Positions 27,856-40,473 of a stretch of DNA of 64,000 nucleotides are shown piece by piece. The notes under the pieces are model-generated. The model did not search any database and was not told where the DNA came from. It saw nothing but the letters and a program-made list of their open reading frames with translations. Source of the DNA: an uncultured Pseudomonas sp. (lineage in GTDB: Bacteria > Pseudomonadota > Gammaproteobacteria > Pseudomonadales > Pseudomonadaceae); contig NZ_CAJYVE010000031.1 in the NCBI RefSeq assembly GCF_913777995.1, positions 78,257 to 142,256 on the forward strand, in the 5' to 3' direction. The position numbers and the translations under genes were made by a program. Each line of letters opens with the position of its first letter. Position 1 is the stretch's first letter.

Positions 27856-28271
27856 GTCTGGCAAGCAGGATATTTATCCGTTTGTTACCAGGCGGGCAGC
27901 AGGGCCATCATCCGGTCTCGCCGCCCGTCTGGGCGCGCACCGCCATGCAGGCTGGACGCTGTCGGGCTTGCCGTGCAGCGGGGCTTTGCGAATAATGTGC
28001 GGCTTTGCTGCGCGGATTTCTGTTTCAAATGATTTGCGCAAAGCAGCTCGCTTCAGATTTGTCAATGTGGCTTTCATGCAAAGCTAGAGCTTCTGTAACT
28101 AGTTGTCGCATTGAAGAAATATCGACTTTCGCCCTGCCGTTAAAATGCCCGCCCATTCGCAATGTCCCATGCAGTTGCTCGACATTGCGCATCGCACATC
28201 CGCTACCGCTTGGCGCATTGGGCTCTATGCTCAATCTGTCGCCCACATGATCTACCGATGGAGTTCCAGGA
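27856..28271. other. Intergenic region upstream of the aot operon
   Basis: About 415 bp without a convincing gene. It carries an ArgR box at 28104. A TAAAAT at 28141 could be a -10 element but lacks a well-spaced -35. The aotJ ribosome binding site GGAG is 8 bases before ATG 28272. Confidence 0.5.
28104..28124 (+). promoter_or_regulatory. ArgR box upstream of aotJ
   Basis: TGTCGC-N8-AA-N5 (TGTCGCATTGAAGAAATATC and one more base), an exact fit to the P. aeruginosa ArgR half-site consensus, 148 bp upstream of aotJ. A looser TTTCGC copy begins at 28127. Together they suggest arginine-dependent activation of the operon by the ArgR encoded at its end. Confidence 0.65.
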
Positions 28272-29048
28272 ATGAAGAAGCTAGTGCTTTTTGGCGCTTT
28301 GGCGTTGTCGATGATCGTCCAGCCGGTATTCGCCGATGAGAAACCCCTGAAGATCGGCATCGAAGCGGCCTATCCTCCGTTCGCCTCCAAAGCCGCCGAC
28401 GGCAGCATCGTGGGCTTCGACTACGACATCGGTAATGCCCTGTGCGAAGAGATGAAGGTCAAATGCACCTGGGTCGAGCAGGAGTTCGATGGCCTGATCC
28501 CGGCGCTGAAGGTCCGCAAGATCGACGCCATTCTGTCGTCCATGTCCATCACCGACGACCGCAAGAAGTCCGTGGACTTCACTGGCAAGTACTACAACTC
28601 CCCGGCACGCCTGGTGCTCAAGGAAGGCGTAGCGGTCAGCGACAGCCTGGCGGAAATCTCCGGCAAGCGCATCGGCGTGCAGCGTGGCTCGATCCACGAG
28701 CGCTTCGCCCGTGAAGTGCTGGCACCCAAGGGCGCAGTGGTCACGCCCTACAGCTCGCAGAACGAAATCTACCTGGACATCACCGCCGGCCGCCTGGACG
28801 GCACCGTCGCCGACGCCACCCTGCTGCAGGACGGCTTCCTGAAGACCGACGCCGGCAAGGGCTACGCATTCACCGGCCCGGCCTTCACCGACCCGAAATA
28901 CTTCGGCGAAGGGATCGGCATTGCCGTGCGCAAGGGCGACAAGGAAAACCTCGAGCGCCTGAACGCCGCCATCGCGGCCATTCGCGCCAACGGCAAGTAC
29001 AAGGCCATCCAGGACAAGTACTTCGACTTCGATATCTACGGTAAGTGA
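28272..29048 (+). CDS. aotJ: Arginine/ornithine ABC transporter periplasmic binding protein
   Basis: 258-aa solute-binding protein of the HisJ/ArgT family: signal peptide [21 protein letters not shown], then [28 protein letters not shown] (read: EAAYPPF and GFDYDIG) and [20 protein letters not shown]. It captures basic amino acids in the periplasm for the AotQMP importer. A stem-loop between this gene and aotQ probably lets it be made in excess over the membrane parts. Confidence 0.9.
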   Translation: MKKLVLFGALALSMIVQPVFADEKPLKIGIEAAYPPFASKAADGSIVGFDYDIGNALCEEMKVKCTWVEQEFDGLIPALKVRKIDAILSSMSITDDRKKSVDFTGKYYNSPARLVLKEGVAVSDSLAEISGKRIGVQRGSIHERFAREVLAPKGAVVTPYSSQNEIYLDITAGRLDGTVADATLLQDGFLKTDAGKGYAFTGPAFTDPKYFGEGIGIAVRKGDKENLERLNAAIAAIRANGKYKAIQDKYFDFDIYGK

Positions 29049-29084
29049 TACCGGCGGCAAGCAAAGCCGTAATGGCTGCTGTCG

Positions 29085-29126
29085 AAATGGCGCAACACGG
29101 GAAAATCCCGGTTTGCGCCATTTTTT
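29085..29126 (+). terminator. Stem-loop between aotJ and aotQ (partial terminator)
   Basis: AAATGGCGCAA / TTGCGCCATTT with an inner CGGGA/TCCCG stem and a following T6 run, 36 bp after the aotJ stop. It has full terminator form but stands inside an operon, as often seen after binding-protein genes. Confidence 0.8.
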
Positions 29127-29152
29127 ATCTGCCTGTTTGAGGACCACTGAAC

Positions 29153-29842
29153 ATGTTGAATGGCTACGGGGCCGTGATCCTCGAAGGCACCTGGCTGACG
29201 CTGCAGCTGGCATTGTCGTCGATGGCCCTGGCAATCGTCCTGGGCCTGCTTGGCGTGGCAATTCGCCTGTCGCCCCTGCGCTGGCTGGCCTGGCTGGGCG
29301 ACCTGTACAGCACCGTGGTGCGCGGAATTCCCGACCTGGTGCTGATCCTGCTGATCTTCTATGGCGGCCAGGACCTGATCAACCGCATCGCGCCGCTGCT
29401 GGGCTTCGATGACTACATCGACCTCGACCCGATGGCGTCGGGCATCTTCACCCTCGGCTTCATCTTCGGCGCTTACCTGTCGGAAACCTTCCGCGGCGCG
29501 TTCATGGGGATTCCCAAGGGCCAGGCCGAGGCCGGCATGGCCTACGGCATGAGCCGTTTCCAGGTGTTCTGGCGCATCCAGGTGCCGCAGATGATCCGCC
29601 TGGCGATTCCCGGCTTCACCAACAACTGGCTGGTGCTGACCAAGGCCACCGCGCTGATCTCCGTGGTCGGCCTGCAGGACATGATGTTCAAGGCCAAGCA
29701 GGCGGCGGACGCGACCCGTGAACCGTTCACCTTCTACCTGGCGGTGGCGGCACTGTACCTGCTGATTACCAGCGTCTCGCTGCTGGCGCTGCGCTGGCTG
29801 GAAAAACGCTACACCGTGGGTGTGAGGGCGGCCGAGCTATGA
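29153..29842 (+). CDS. aotQ: Arginine/ornithine ABC transporter permease AotQ
   Basis: 229-aa HisQ/ArtQ-like permease with five or six helices; VVRGIPDLVLILLIFYGGQ and the EAA loop EAGMAYGMSRFQVFWRIQVP are diagnostic. It forms the membrane channel with AotM. Its stop overlaps the aotM start by 4 bp (ATGA). Confidence 0.92.
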   Translation: MLNGYGAVILEGTWLTLQLALSSMALAIVLGLLGVAIRLSPLRWLAWLGDLYSTVVRGIPDLVLILLIFYGGQDLINRIAPLLGFDDYIDLDPMASGIFTLGFIFGAYLSETFRGAFMGIPKGQAEAGMAYGMSRFQVFWRIQVPQMIRLAIPGFTNNWLVLTKATALISVVGLQDMMFKAKQAADATREPFTFYLAVAALYLLITSVSLLALRWLEKRYTVGVRAAEL

Positions 29843-30537
29843 TTTTCGATTACAACGTGGTCTGGGACAGCCTGCCGCTGTACTTCAGCGGCCTGCTGAC
29901 CACCCTCAAGCTGCTGGGCATTGCGCTGTTCTTCGGCCTGCTGGCGGCTCTGCCGCTGGGTATCATGCGCGTCTCCAGGAACCGCTGGGTCAACCTGCCA
30001 GCCTGGCTGTACACCTACGTGATTCGCGGCACGCCGATGCTGGTGCAGCTGTTCCTGATCTACTACGGCCTGGCGCAGTTCGCCGTAGTGCGCGAGAGCT
30101 TCCTGTGGCCCTGGTTGTCCAGCGCGACGTTTTGCGCCTGCCTGGCGTTCGCCATCAATACCAGCGCCTACACCGCCGAAATCATCGCCGGCAGCCTCAA
30201 GGCCACCCCGGCGGGGGAGATCGAGGCGGCGCGGGCCATGGGCATGTCGCCAGTGACCTTGTACCGGCGCATCCTGCTACCCTCGGCGTTGCGTCGTGCG
30301 CTGCCGCAATACAGCAATGAAGTGATCATGATGCTGCAGACCACCAGCCTGGCCTCCATCGTCACCCTGATCGACATCACCGGCGCGGCGCGTACCGTCA
30401 ATGCCCAGTACTACCTGCCTTTCGAGGCCTATATCACCGCAGGCGTCTTCTATCTGTGCCTGACTTTCATTCTCGTGCGGCTGTTCAGGTTGGCTGAACG
30501 CCGCTGGTTGGGGTATCTGGCCCCGAGGAAGGTCTGA
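29839..30537 (+). CDS. aotM: Arginine/ornithine ABC transporter permease AotM
   Basis: 232-aa HisM/ArtM-like permease. VIRGTPMLVQLFLIYYGLAQF near residue 55 and the EAA loop EIEAARAMGMSPVTLYRRIL near 130 are clear. It partners AotQ. The next gene begins 1 bp after its stop. Confidence 0.92.
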   Translation: MIFDYNVVWDSLPLYFSGLLTTLKLLGIALFFGLLAALPLGIMRVSRNRWVNLPAWLYTYVIRGTPMLVQLFLIYYGLAQFAVVRESFLWPWLSSATFCACLAFAINTSAYTAEIIAGSLKATPAGEIEAARAMGMSPVTLYRRILLPSALRRALPQYSNEVIMMLQTTSLASIVTLIDITGAARTVNAQYYLPFEAYITAGVFYLCLTFILVRLFRLAERRWLGYLAPRKV

Positions 30538-30538
30538 C

Positions 30539-31651
30539 ATGCAACGTATCGATCATTCATTGCCCTGGAGCAGCCTGGGCACTTCGCGCCAGCTTTCGGT
30601 CTTCCGTTTCGGTGCCGGCGAGCGCAAGGCCTACATCCAGGCCAGCCTGCACGCCGATGAACTGCCGGGCATGCGCACCGCCTGGGAACTCAAGCAGCGC
30701 CTGGCGCAACTGGAGGCCCAGGGCGCGCTCAAGGGCACCGTCGAGCTGGTGCCGGTGGCCAACCCGCTGGGCCTGGGCCAACTGCTGCAAGGCGCGCACC
30801 AGGGGCGCTTCGAATTCGCCAGTGGGCGCAACTTCAACCGGGACTTCTTCGAGCTGAGCGAGCCGGTGGCGGCGCAGGTCGAGGGGCGCCTGGGCGACGA
30901 CCCACGGGCCAATGTGCAGTTGATTCGCCAGGCCATGCGCGACGCGCTGGCCGCGCTGCCGGCCGCGCAAAGCGAGCTGGAAGGCTTGCAGCGCCTGCTG
31001 ATCACCCATGCCTGCGATGCCGACGTGGTGCTTGACCTGCACTGTGACGCCGAAGCGGCGCTGCACATGTACGCCCTGCCGCAGCATTGGCCGCAGTGGC
31101 GCTCGCTGGCCGCCCACATGGGCATGAAGGTCGCGCTGCTGGCCGAGGACTCCGGCGGCAGTTCATTCGACGAAGCCTGCTCGCTGCCGTGGCTGCGCCT
31201 GTCGCGGATCTTCCCACAGGCGCAGATTCCGCTGGCCTGCCTGGCCACTACCTTGGAACTGGGTGGCCAGGCCGACACCCGCCGCGAGCAGGTGCAGGCG
31301 CACGCCGACGGTATCCTGGCGTTCCTTGCCGAGCAGGGCTTCATCGAAGGCGCCTGGCCACAGGCTGCCGGCGAGGCGTGCGAGGGCATGCCGTTCGAGG
31401 GTACCGAGCTGTTCTATGCACCGCATCCGGGCGTGGTGAGCTTCCTGCGTCAGCCGGGGGTATGGGTCGAGGAGGGCGAGCCGCTGTTCGAGGTCATCGA
31501 CCCGTTGTCCGACCAGGCCAGCACCGTCTGTTCGACCACCGCTGGCGTGCTGTTCGCCGTCGAGCGGCTTCGCTACGCACAACCCGGTTTCTGGCTGGCC
31601 AAGGTGGCGGGGCGCACGGCGCGACGCCAGGGGCGCCTGCTCAGTGACTGA
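30539..31651 (+). CDS. aotO: Succinylglutamate desuccinylase/aspartoacylase-like protein AotO
   Basis: 370-aa zinc-carboxypeptidase-fold protein of the AstE/AspA family. The zinc motif reads QASLHADELPG near residues 38-48 (H-x2-E), with the third ligand in DLHCDAEAALH near residue 160, and a catalytic Glu probably in ATTLELGG. The C-terminal domain (SFLRQPGVWVEEGEPLFEVIDPL) resembles a lipoyl-like hammerhead. It lies between permease and ATPase genes of a transporter, as in the P. aeruginosa aot operon, where it is not required for uptake as I recall. Its real substrate is unknown. Confidence 0.85.
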   Translation: MQRIDHSLPWSSLGTSRQLSVFRFGAGERKAYIQASLHADELPGMRTAWELKQRLAQLEAQGALKGTVELVPVANPLGLGQLLQGAHQGRFEFASGRNFNRDFFELSEPVAAQVEGRLGDDPRANVQLIRQAMRDALAALPAAQSELEGLQRLLITHACDADVVLDLHCDAEAALHMYALPQHWPQWRSLAAHMGMKVALLAEDSGGSSFDEACSLPWLRLSRIFPQAQIPLACLATTLELGGQADTRREQVQAHADGILAFLAEQGFIEGAWPQAAGEACEGMPFEGTELFYAPHPGVVSFLRQPGVWVEEGEPLFEVIDPLSDQASTVCSTTAGVLFAVERLRYAQPGFWLAKVAGRTARRQGRLLSD

Positions 31652-31673
31652 CCGCTCTTTTCGGGAAAACCAG

Positions 31674-32438
31674 ATGAACAAACTGCAAGTCCAGGATCTG
31701 CACAAGCGCTACGGCACCCACGAGGTGCTCAAGGGTGTGTCCCTGACCGCCCGGGCCGGTGATGTCATCAGCATCATCGGCTCCAGCGGCTCGGGCAAGA
31801 GCACCTTCCTGCGCTGCATCAACCTGCTCGAACAGCCGCACGCCGGCAAGATCCTGCTCAACGACGAAGAGCTGCGCCTGGTGCCGGGCAAGGACGGCGC
31901 CCTGCGCGCCGCTGACCCCAAGCAGTTGCAGCGCATGCGCTCGCGGCTGTCGATGGTGTTCCAGCACTTCAACCTGTGGGGGCACATGACCGCCCTGGAG
32001 AACGTCATCGAGGCGCCGATCCAGGTGTTGGGGGTGTCGCGCAAGGAGGCGATCGAGCGCGCTGAGCACTATCTGGCGCGGGTGGGCGTAGCGCATCGCA
32101 AGGACGCCTACCCGGGGCACATGTCCGGTGGCGAGCAGCAACGCGTGGCCATCGCCCGTGCCCTGGCCATGGAGCCGGAGGTGATGCTGTTCGACGAGCC
32201 GACCTCGGCGCTGGACCCGGAGCTGGTCGGTGACGTGCTCAAGGTCATGCAGAGCCTGGCCCAGGAAGGCCGCACCATGGTGGTGGTCACCCATGAGATG
32301 GGCTTTGCCCGCGAGGTGTCCAACCAGTTGGTGTTCCTGCACCAGGGGCTGGTTCAGGAGCAGGGCGACCCCCGCGAGGTGCTGGCCAACCCCAGTTCCG
32401 AGCGCCTGCGCCAGTTCCTGTCGGGCAGTCTCAAGTAG
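31674..32438 (+). CDS. aotP: Arginine/ornithine ABC transporter ATP-binding protein AotP
   Basis: 254-aa ABC ATPase of the HisP type: Walker [10 protein letters not shown], signature [15 protein letters not shown], Walker [13 protein letters not shown], and switch His in [12 protein letters not shown] 31674 ([14 protein letters not shown]) matches family starts; a GTG at 31644 overlapping the aotO stop is the alternative. It powers AotQM on the cytoplasmic side. Confidence 0.93.
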   Translation: MNKLQVQDLHKRYGTHEVLKGVSLTARAGDVISIIGSSGSGKSTFLRCINLLEQPHAGKILLNDEELRLVPGKDGALRAADPKQLQRMRSRLSMVFQHFNLWGHMTALENVIEAPIQVLGVSRKEAIERAEHYLARVGVAHRKDAYPGHMSGGEQQRVAIARALAMEPEVMLFDEPTSALDPELVGDVLKVMQSLAQEGRTMVVVTHEMGFAREVSNQLVFLHQGLVQEQGDPREVLANPSSERLRQFLSGSLK

Positions 32439-32572
32439 TACCGCCCTGTGAAGGTGCTTTTTGCCGTTGAACAAGGCATGCTGCGTCAGGCCCGCGGGGC
32501 CGGCAGCGTCAGCGGGTGTGCCGCCAGCCAAGGTGGCTGTGGGTGCGGGTCTTATCAGTACTGGATGTCCGA

Positions 32573-33565
32573 ATGACTGCCCATCGAATAGGTTTTCTCG
32601 TCTGGCCCGGCACCAGGGCCCTTACGCTGGCACTGGCCGAGGAAGCCTTGAGCGTGGCCCAGAGGGTCCACCCCGAAGTGCGCTACGAAGCCGTGTTCCT
32701 GCAGGCCGAGGCGGCCGGCGCGGTGGCCGAGGAGGGCTGGCGCCTGCCGGGCGAGCCCTGGTCGCCTGCCGCGCTCGAGGGGCTGGGCAAGCTGTTTCTG
32801 CTGGCCGACGAGCCACCGGCGCCGGTTTCTGCCAGCCTGGGCAGCGCGCTCAAGTTCCTGGTGCGTAGCGGCTGCATGATTGGCGGCCTGTCGGCCGGCG
32901 TCTACCCGCTGGCGCAGCTGGGCCTGCTCGACGGCTACCGCGTGGCGGTGCACTGGCGCTGGCAGGATGATTTCAGCGAGCGCTTCCCCAAGGCCATCGC
33001 CACCAGCCACCTGTTCGACTGGGATCGCGACCGCCTTACTGCCTGTGGCGGCCTGTCGGTACTCGACCTGCTGCTAGCGGTGCTGTCCCGCGACCACGGC
33101 GCGGAACTGGCCGGCGCGGTGTCCGAAGAGCTGGTGGTCGAGCGCATTCGCGAAGGCGGCGAGCGCCAGCGCATTCCGTTGCAGAATCGCCTGGGGTCCA
33201 GCCACCCGAAGCTGACCCAGGCCGTGCTGCTGATGGAGGCGAACATCGAAGAACCGCTGACCACCGACGAGATCGCCCAGCATGTCTGCGTATCGCGCCG
33301 CCAGCTGGAGCGCATCTTCAAGCAGTACCTGAACCGCGTGCCCAGCCAGTATTACCTGGAGCTGCGCCTGAACAAGGCGCGGCAGATGCTGATGCAGACC
33401 AGCAAGTCGATCATCCAGATCGGCCTGTCGTGCGGCTTCTCGTCCGGCCCGCATTTTTCCAGCGCGTATCGCAACTTCTTTGGCGCCACCCCGCGCGAAG
33501 ACCGCAACCAGCGACGCAGCAACAGCCCGTTCGAACTGTCCTCGGTACCTGCTGAGCGCGGTTGA
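32573..33565 (+). CDS. argR: Arginine-responsive AraC-family regulator ArgR
   Basis: 330-aa regulator: an N-terminal DJ-1/PfpI-like (GlxA-type) domain (residues about 8-190, with GLSAGVYPLAQLG) and a C-terminal AraC domain with two helix-turn-helix units (TDEIAQHVCVSRRQLERIFK, then QIGLSCGFSSGPHFSSAYRNFF). This is Pseudomonas ArgR, unrelated to the E. coli hexameric ArgR; it activates aot and aru genes and represses biosynthesis in response to arginine. ATG 32573 gives the family length. It is the last gene of the aot cluster, 134 bp after aotP. Confidence 0.94.
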   Translation: MTAHRIGFLVWPGTRALTLALAEEALSVAQRVHPEVRYEAVFLQAEAAGAVAEEGWRLPGEPWSPAALEGLGKLFLLADEPPAPVSASLGSALKFLVRSGCMIGGLSAGVYPLAQLGLLDGYRVAVHWRWQDDFSERFPKAIATSHLFDWDRDRLTACGGLSVLDLLLAVLSRDHGAELAGAVSEELVVERIREGGERQRIPLQNRLGSSHPKLTQAVLLMEANIEEPLTTDEIAQHVCVSRRQLERIFKQYLNRVPSQYYLELRLNKARQMLMQTSKSIIQIGLSCGFSSGPHFSSAYRNFFGATPREDRNQRRSNSPFELSSVPAERG

Positions 33566-33660
33566 GCGCAGCGGCAAGCCATAAGCCGCAGGTTGCAGGC
33601 AGAGATTGGCGCTCGTCGCCAGACTTCTTGCAGCTTGCAGCGCAAGCCCTGGCTGTTTTC
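33566..33660. repeat. Degenerate inverted GC-rich repeat after argR
   Basis: Imperfect repeats built on GCAAG/TTGCAG words (AGCGGCAAGCCATAAGCCGC, later CTTGCAGCTTGCAGCGCAAG). Sequences of this style are scattered in Pseudomonas intergenic regions. It may act as the argR terminator; assignment is weak. Confidence 0.35.
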
Positions 33661-33683
33661 AATTACCGGTTTGTGAAGCAATA

Positions 33684-33704
33684 TGTCGCCTCTCTGAAAA
33701 ACGG
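33684..33704 (+). promoter_or_regulatory. ArgR box 1 upstream of aruC
   Basis: TGTCGC-CTCTCTGA-AA-AACGG fits TGTCGC-N8-AA-N5 exactly. Located 149 bp before aruC. Confidence 0.7.
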
Positions 33705-33730
33705 CCTGCGCTACTGCTCCTGAGCTGTAA

Positions 33731-35050
<1,320 letters not shown>

Positions 35051-35160
35051 TCCAGACCGCCGCGACCTGCCAGCTTCTGGCCGGTCGCGGTGCCCGTTTC
35101 CACTGCATGCCGGCTGTCGGCGTGCAGCCCTGACCGCGACACACGCTAAGGAGTGACGCC

Positions 35161-36186
35161 ATGCTGGTGATGCGCCCTGCGCAAATGGCCGACCTGGCCG
35201 AGGTCCAGCGCCTCGCCGCCGACAGCCCGATCGGTGTCACCTCCCTGCCTGACGATGCAGGCCGCCTGGGTGACAAGATCGCCGCATCGGAGTCGTCCTT
35301 CGCCGCCGAAGTCAGCTTCAACGGTGAAGAAACCTATTTCTTCGTGCTGGAAGACAGCGAGACCGGGCGCCTGGTCGGTTGCTCCGGCATCGTGGCTTCG
35401 GCCGGGTATTCCGAGCCGTTCTACAGCTTTCGCAACGAGACCTTCGTCCACGCCTCCCGTGAACTGAAGATCCACAACAAGACCCACGTCCTGTCGCTGT
35501 GCCACGACCTGACGGGCAACAGCCTGCTGACCAGTTTCTATGTGATTCCCGAACTGGTCGGCACCGCCTGGTCGGAACTCAACTCCCGCGGGCGCCTGCT
35601 GTTCATCGCCAACCACCCGGAGCGCTTCGCCGATTCGCTGGTTACCGAGATCGTCGGCTACAGCGACGAGCATGGCGACTCGCCGTTCTGGGACTCCATC
35701 GGCCGACACTTCTTCAATCTGAACTACGCCGACGCCGAACGCCTTTGCGGCCTGAAGAGCCGAACCTTCCTGGCCGAGCTGATGCCGCATTACCCCATTT
35801 ACGTGCCGTTGCTGTCCGACGACGCGCAAGAGGCCATGGGGCAGGTGCACCCGCGTGCGCAGATCACCTTCGACATCCTCATGCGCGAAGGCTTCGAAAC
35901 CGATCACTACATAGACATTTTCGACGGTGGACCGACCCTGCATGCGCGGGTCTCGGGCATTCGTTCCATTGCCCAGAGCCGCCTGGTGCCGGTGAAGATC
36001 CAGGCGGGTGAGGACGTACCGCGTGGCGGGCGCCTGTATCTGGTGGCCAATGACTTGCTGCAGGATTACCGTGCCGTGCTGCTGGAGCTGGACTGGGCGC
36101 CGGGTCGTCCGGTCACTCTCACCCAGGCAGCAGCGCTGGCCCTGGGGGTCGGGGAAGGCGCCAGTGTGCGCATCGTTTCGGTCTGA
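35161..36186 (+). CDS. aruF: Arginine N-succinyltransferase, alpha subunit
   Basis: 341-aa AstA-family acyltransferase (MRPAQMADLAEVQRLAADS, DLTGNSLLTSFYVIPE, DSIGRHFFNLNYADAERLCG). With AruG it succinylates arginine (and ornithine) using succinyl-CoA, the first AST step. Pseudomonads carry two paralogous subunits where E. coli has one AstA; the pair here starts 54 bp apart. AAGGAG precedes the ATG by about 7 bases. Confidence 0.93.
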   Translation: MLVMRPAQMADLAEVQRLAADSPIGVTSLPDDAGRLGDKIAASESSFAAEVSFNGEETYFFVLEDSETGRLVGCSGIVASAGYSEPFYSFRNETFVHASRELKIHNKTHVLSLCHDLTGNSLLTSFYVIPELVGTAWSELNSRGRLLFIANHPERFADSLVTEIVGYSDEHGDSPFWDSIGRHFFNLNYADAERLCGLKSRTFLAELMPHYPIYVPLLSDDAQEAMGQVHPRAQITFDILMREGFETDHYIDIFDGGPTLHARVSGIRSIAQSRLVPVKIQAGEDVPRGGRLYLVANDLLQDYRAVLLELDWAPGRPVTLTQAAALALGVGEGASVRIVSV

Positions 36187-36240
36187 CGGCCCAGGTCGCC
36201 AGGTTAGCCGGGCCCGCAGAGGGTCCGTTGAGGAGAAGAG

Positions 36241-38723
<2,483 letters not shown>

Positions 38724-38770
38724 GCCAGGCGTGTTGCAGCATAAGAAAACAGAGCCGTGGAGCCGTGCCG

Positions 38771-40117
38771 ATGAAAACCCGTGAAGTCAATTTTGACGGC
38801 CTGGTAGGCCCGACCCACAACTATGGCGGCTTGTCCTACGGCAACGTCGCTTCGCAGAACAACGGCCAGCTCAGCTCCAACCCGCGCGAGGCTGCCTTGC
38901 AGGGCCTGGCGAAGATGAAGGCGCTGATGGACCTGGGCTTCACCCAGGGGGTCATCGCCCCACAGGAGCGCCCGGACGTCGCCAGCCTGCGCCGTCTGGG
39001 CTTTACCGGCAGCGACGCGCAGGTCATCGAGAAGGCGGCGCGCCAGGACATGCCGCTGCTGGCTGCCAGTTGCTCGGCTTCCAGCATGTGGGTGGCCAAT
39101 GCCGCGACGGTCAGCCCCAGTGCCGACACCGGCGATGGCCGCGTGCACTTCACGGCCGCCAATCTCAACTGCAAGTACCACCGCAGCCTGGAGCACCCCA
39201 CGACCAGCCGCCTGTTGCAGACGATGTTCAGTGACCCCCGTCACTTTGCCCATCACCCGGCATTGCCGGACGTCGCGCAGTTCGGTGACGAAGGCGCGGC
39301 GAACCACAGCCGCCTGTGCCGGGATCATGGCCAGCCGGGGGTGGAGTTCTTCGTCTACGGTCGCAGCGCCTTCGACACCCGCTATCCGGCCCCGCAGCGC
39401 TACCCGGCGCGCCAGACCCTGGAGGCCTCTCGCGCCGTGGCCCGCCTGCATGGCCTGAGCGACGACCGCGTAGTGTTCGCCCAGCAGAATCCGGCGGTGA
39501 TCGACCAGGGGGTGTTCCACAACGACGTGATCGCCGTGGCCAACGCCCAGGTGCTGTTCCACCATGAAGACGCCTTCCTCAATGGCCCGGCGGTGCTGGG
39601 CGAGTTGCAGGACAAGCTGGCGCGGGTCGGCGCCAGCCTGCAGGCCATCGCCGTGCCGCGCGCCGAGGTTGGCGTCGAGGACGCGGTGCGCTCGTACCTG
39701 TTCAACAGCCAGCTGCTCAGCCGTGACGACGGCTCCATGCTGCTGGTGGTGCCGCAGGAGTGCCAGGCCAACCAGAAGGTATGGAGTTACCTGCAGGGTC
39801 TGCTGGCCAGCGGCGGGCCGATTCGTCAGGTGCGGGTTTTCGATCTCAAGCAGAGCATGCGCAACGGGGGTGGCCCGGCCTGCCTGCGCCTGCGCGTGGC
39901 CCTTACCGAGGCGGAGTTGGCGGCAGTCAACCCGGCGGTGCTGCTTGACGATGCGCTCTACCAGACGCTCACCGGTTGGGTGGTTCGGCATTACCGCGAC
40001 CGCATGCATGAAGAGGACCTGGCCGACCCGCAATTGCTCATCGAATGCCGCACGGCATTGGACGAGCTGACGCAAATCCTTAAACTGGGCGCCGTTTATC
40101 CGTTTCAAACAGACTGA
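38771..40117 (+). CDS. aruB: N-succinylarginine dihydrolase
   Basis: 448-aa AstB, an amidinotransferase-fold hydrolase: [19 protein letters not shown] at the start, [32 protein letters not shown] and the C-terminal catalytic Cys371 in [13 protein letters not shown]. It releases two ammonia and CO2 from succinylarginine, step 2. The frame is open 86 codons upstream within aruD; ATG 38771 begins at the conserved [10 protein letters not shown]. Confidence 0.95.
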   Translation: MKTREVNFDGLVGPTHNYGGLSYGNVASQNNGQLSSNPREAALQGLAKMKALMDLGFTQGVIAPQERPDVASLRRLGFTGSDAQVIEKAARQDMPLLAASCSASSMWVANAATVSPSADTGDGRVHFTAANLNCKYHRSLEHPTTSRLLQTMFSDPRHFAHHPALPDVAQFGDEGAANHSRLCRDHGQPGVEFFVYGRSAFDTRYPAPQRYPARQTLEASRAVARLHGLSDDRVVFAQQNPAVIDQGVFHNDVIAVANAQVLFHHEDAFLNGPAVLGELQDKLARVGASLQAIAVPRAEVGVEDAVRSYLFNSQLLSRDDGSMLLVVPQECQANQKVWSYLQGLLASGGPIRQVRVFDLKQSMRNGGGPACLRLRVALTEAELAAVNPAVLLDDALYQTLTGWVVRHYRDRMHEEDLADPQLLIECRTALDELTQILKLGAVYPFQTD

Positions 40118-40173
40118 CCTTCGCGGCGCAGCTGGCTGCGCCCGCCTTATCAAAATGCCTGGAGCACCGGAAC

Positions 40174-40458
40174 ATGAGCGACGCCCTGCAGTTGATCCTT
40201 GAAGACGCCGATGGCAGCACCCGCACGGTTTCCAGCTCGCGGCTGGCCGTGGTCTGGCAAGGCAAGGAAGTGTGGATCCAGCACGACGGCCGTGGCCAGC
40301 TGCTGATCGGGGTCGATGTCGAGGAAGGTGACACCGAATACGCCAACCTGCTGCTGCGGCCCCTGGCGACCAACCTGATGAGCCTTCAGTTGGAGATGGA
40401 ACCCGCCGATCTTGAGGAAGAAGACGGTCACGTCCATGGACCGGACTGCAATCACTAA
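40174..40458 (+). CDS. Small acidic protein with His-rich tail, inside the aru operon
   Basis: 94-aa soluble protein, beta-rich at the N-terminus (LQLILEDADGSTRTVSSSRL, WQGKEVWIQHDGRGQLLIGVDVE), strongly acidic, ending HVHGPDCNH, which could bind a divalent metal. Located 56 bp after aruB and 15 bp before aruE. P. aeruginosa has, as I recall, a hypothetical gene at the same spot. Since AruE is a zinc enzyme, a metal-related role is conceivable but unproven. Confidence 0.82.
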   Translation: MSDALQLILEDADGSTRTVSSSRLAVVWQGKEVWIQHDGRGQLLIGVDVEEGDTEYANLLLRPLATNLMSLQLEMEPADLEEEDGHVHGPDCNH

Positions 40459-40473
40459 GACAGGGAAACGCCT

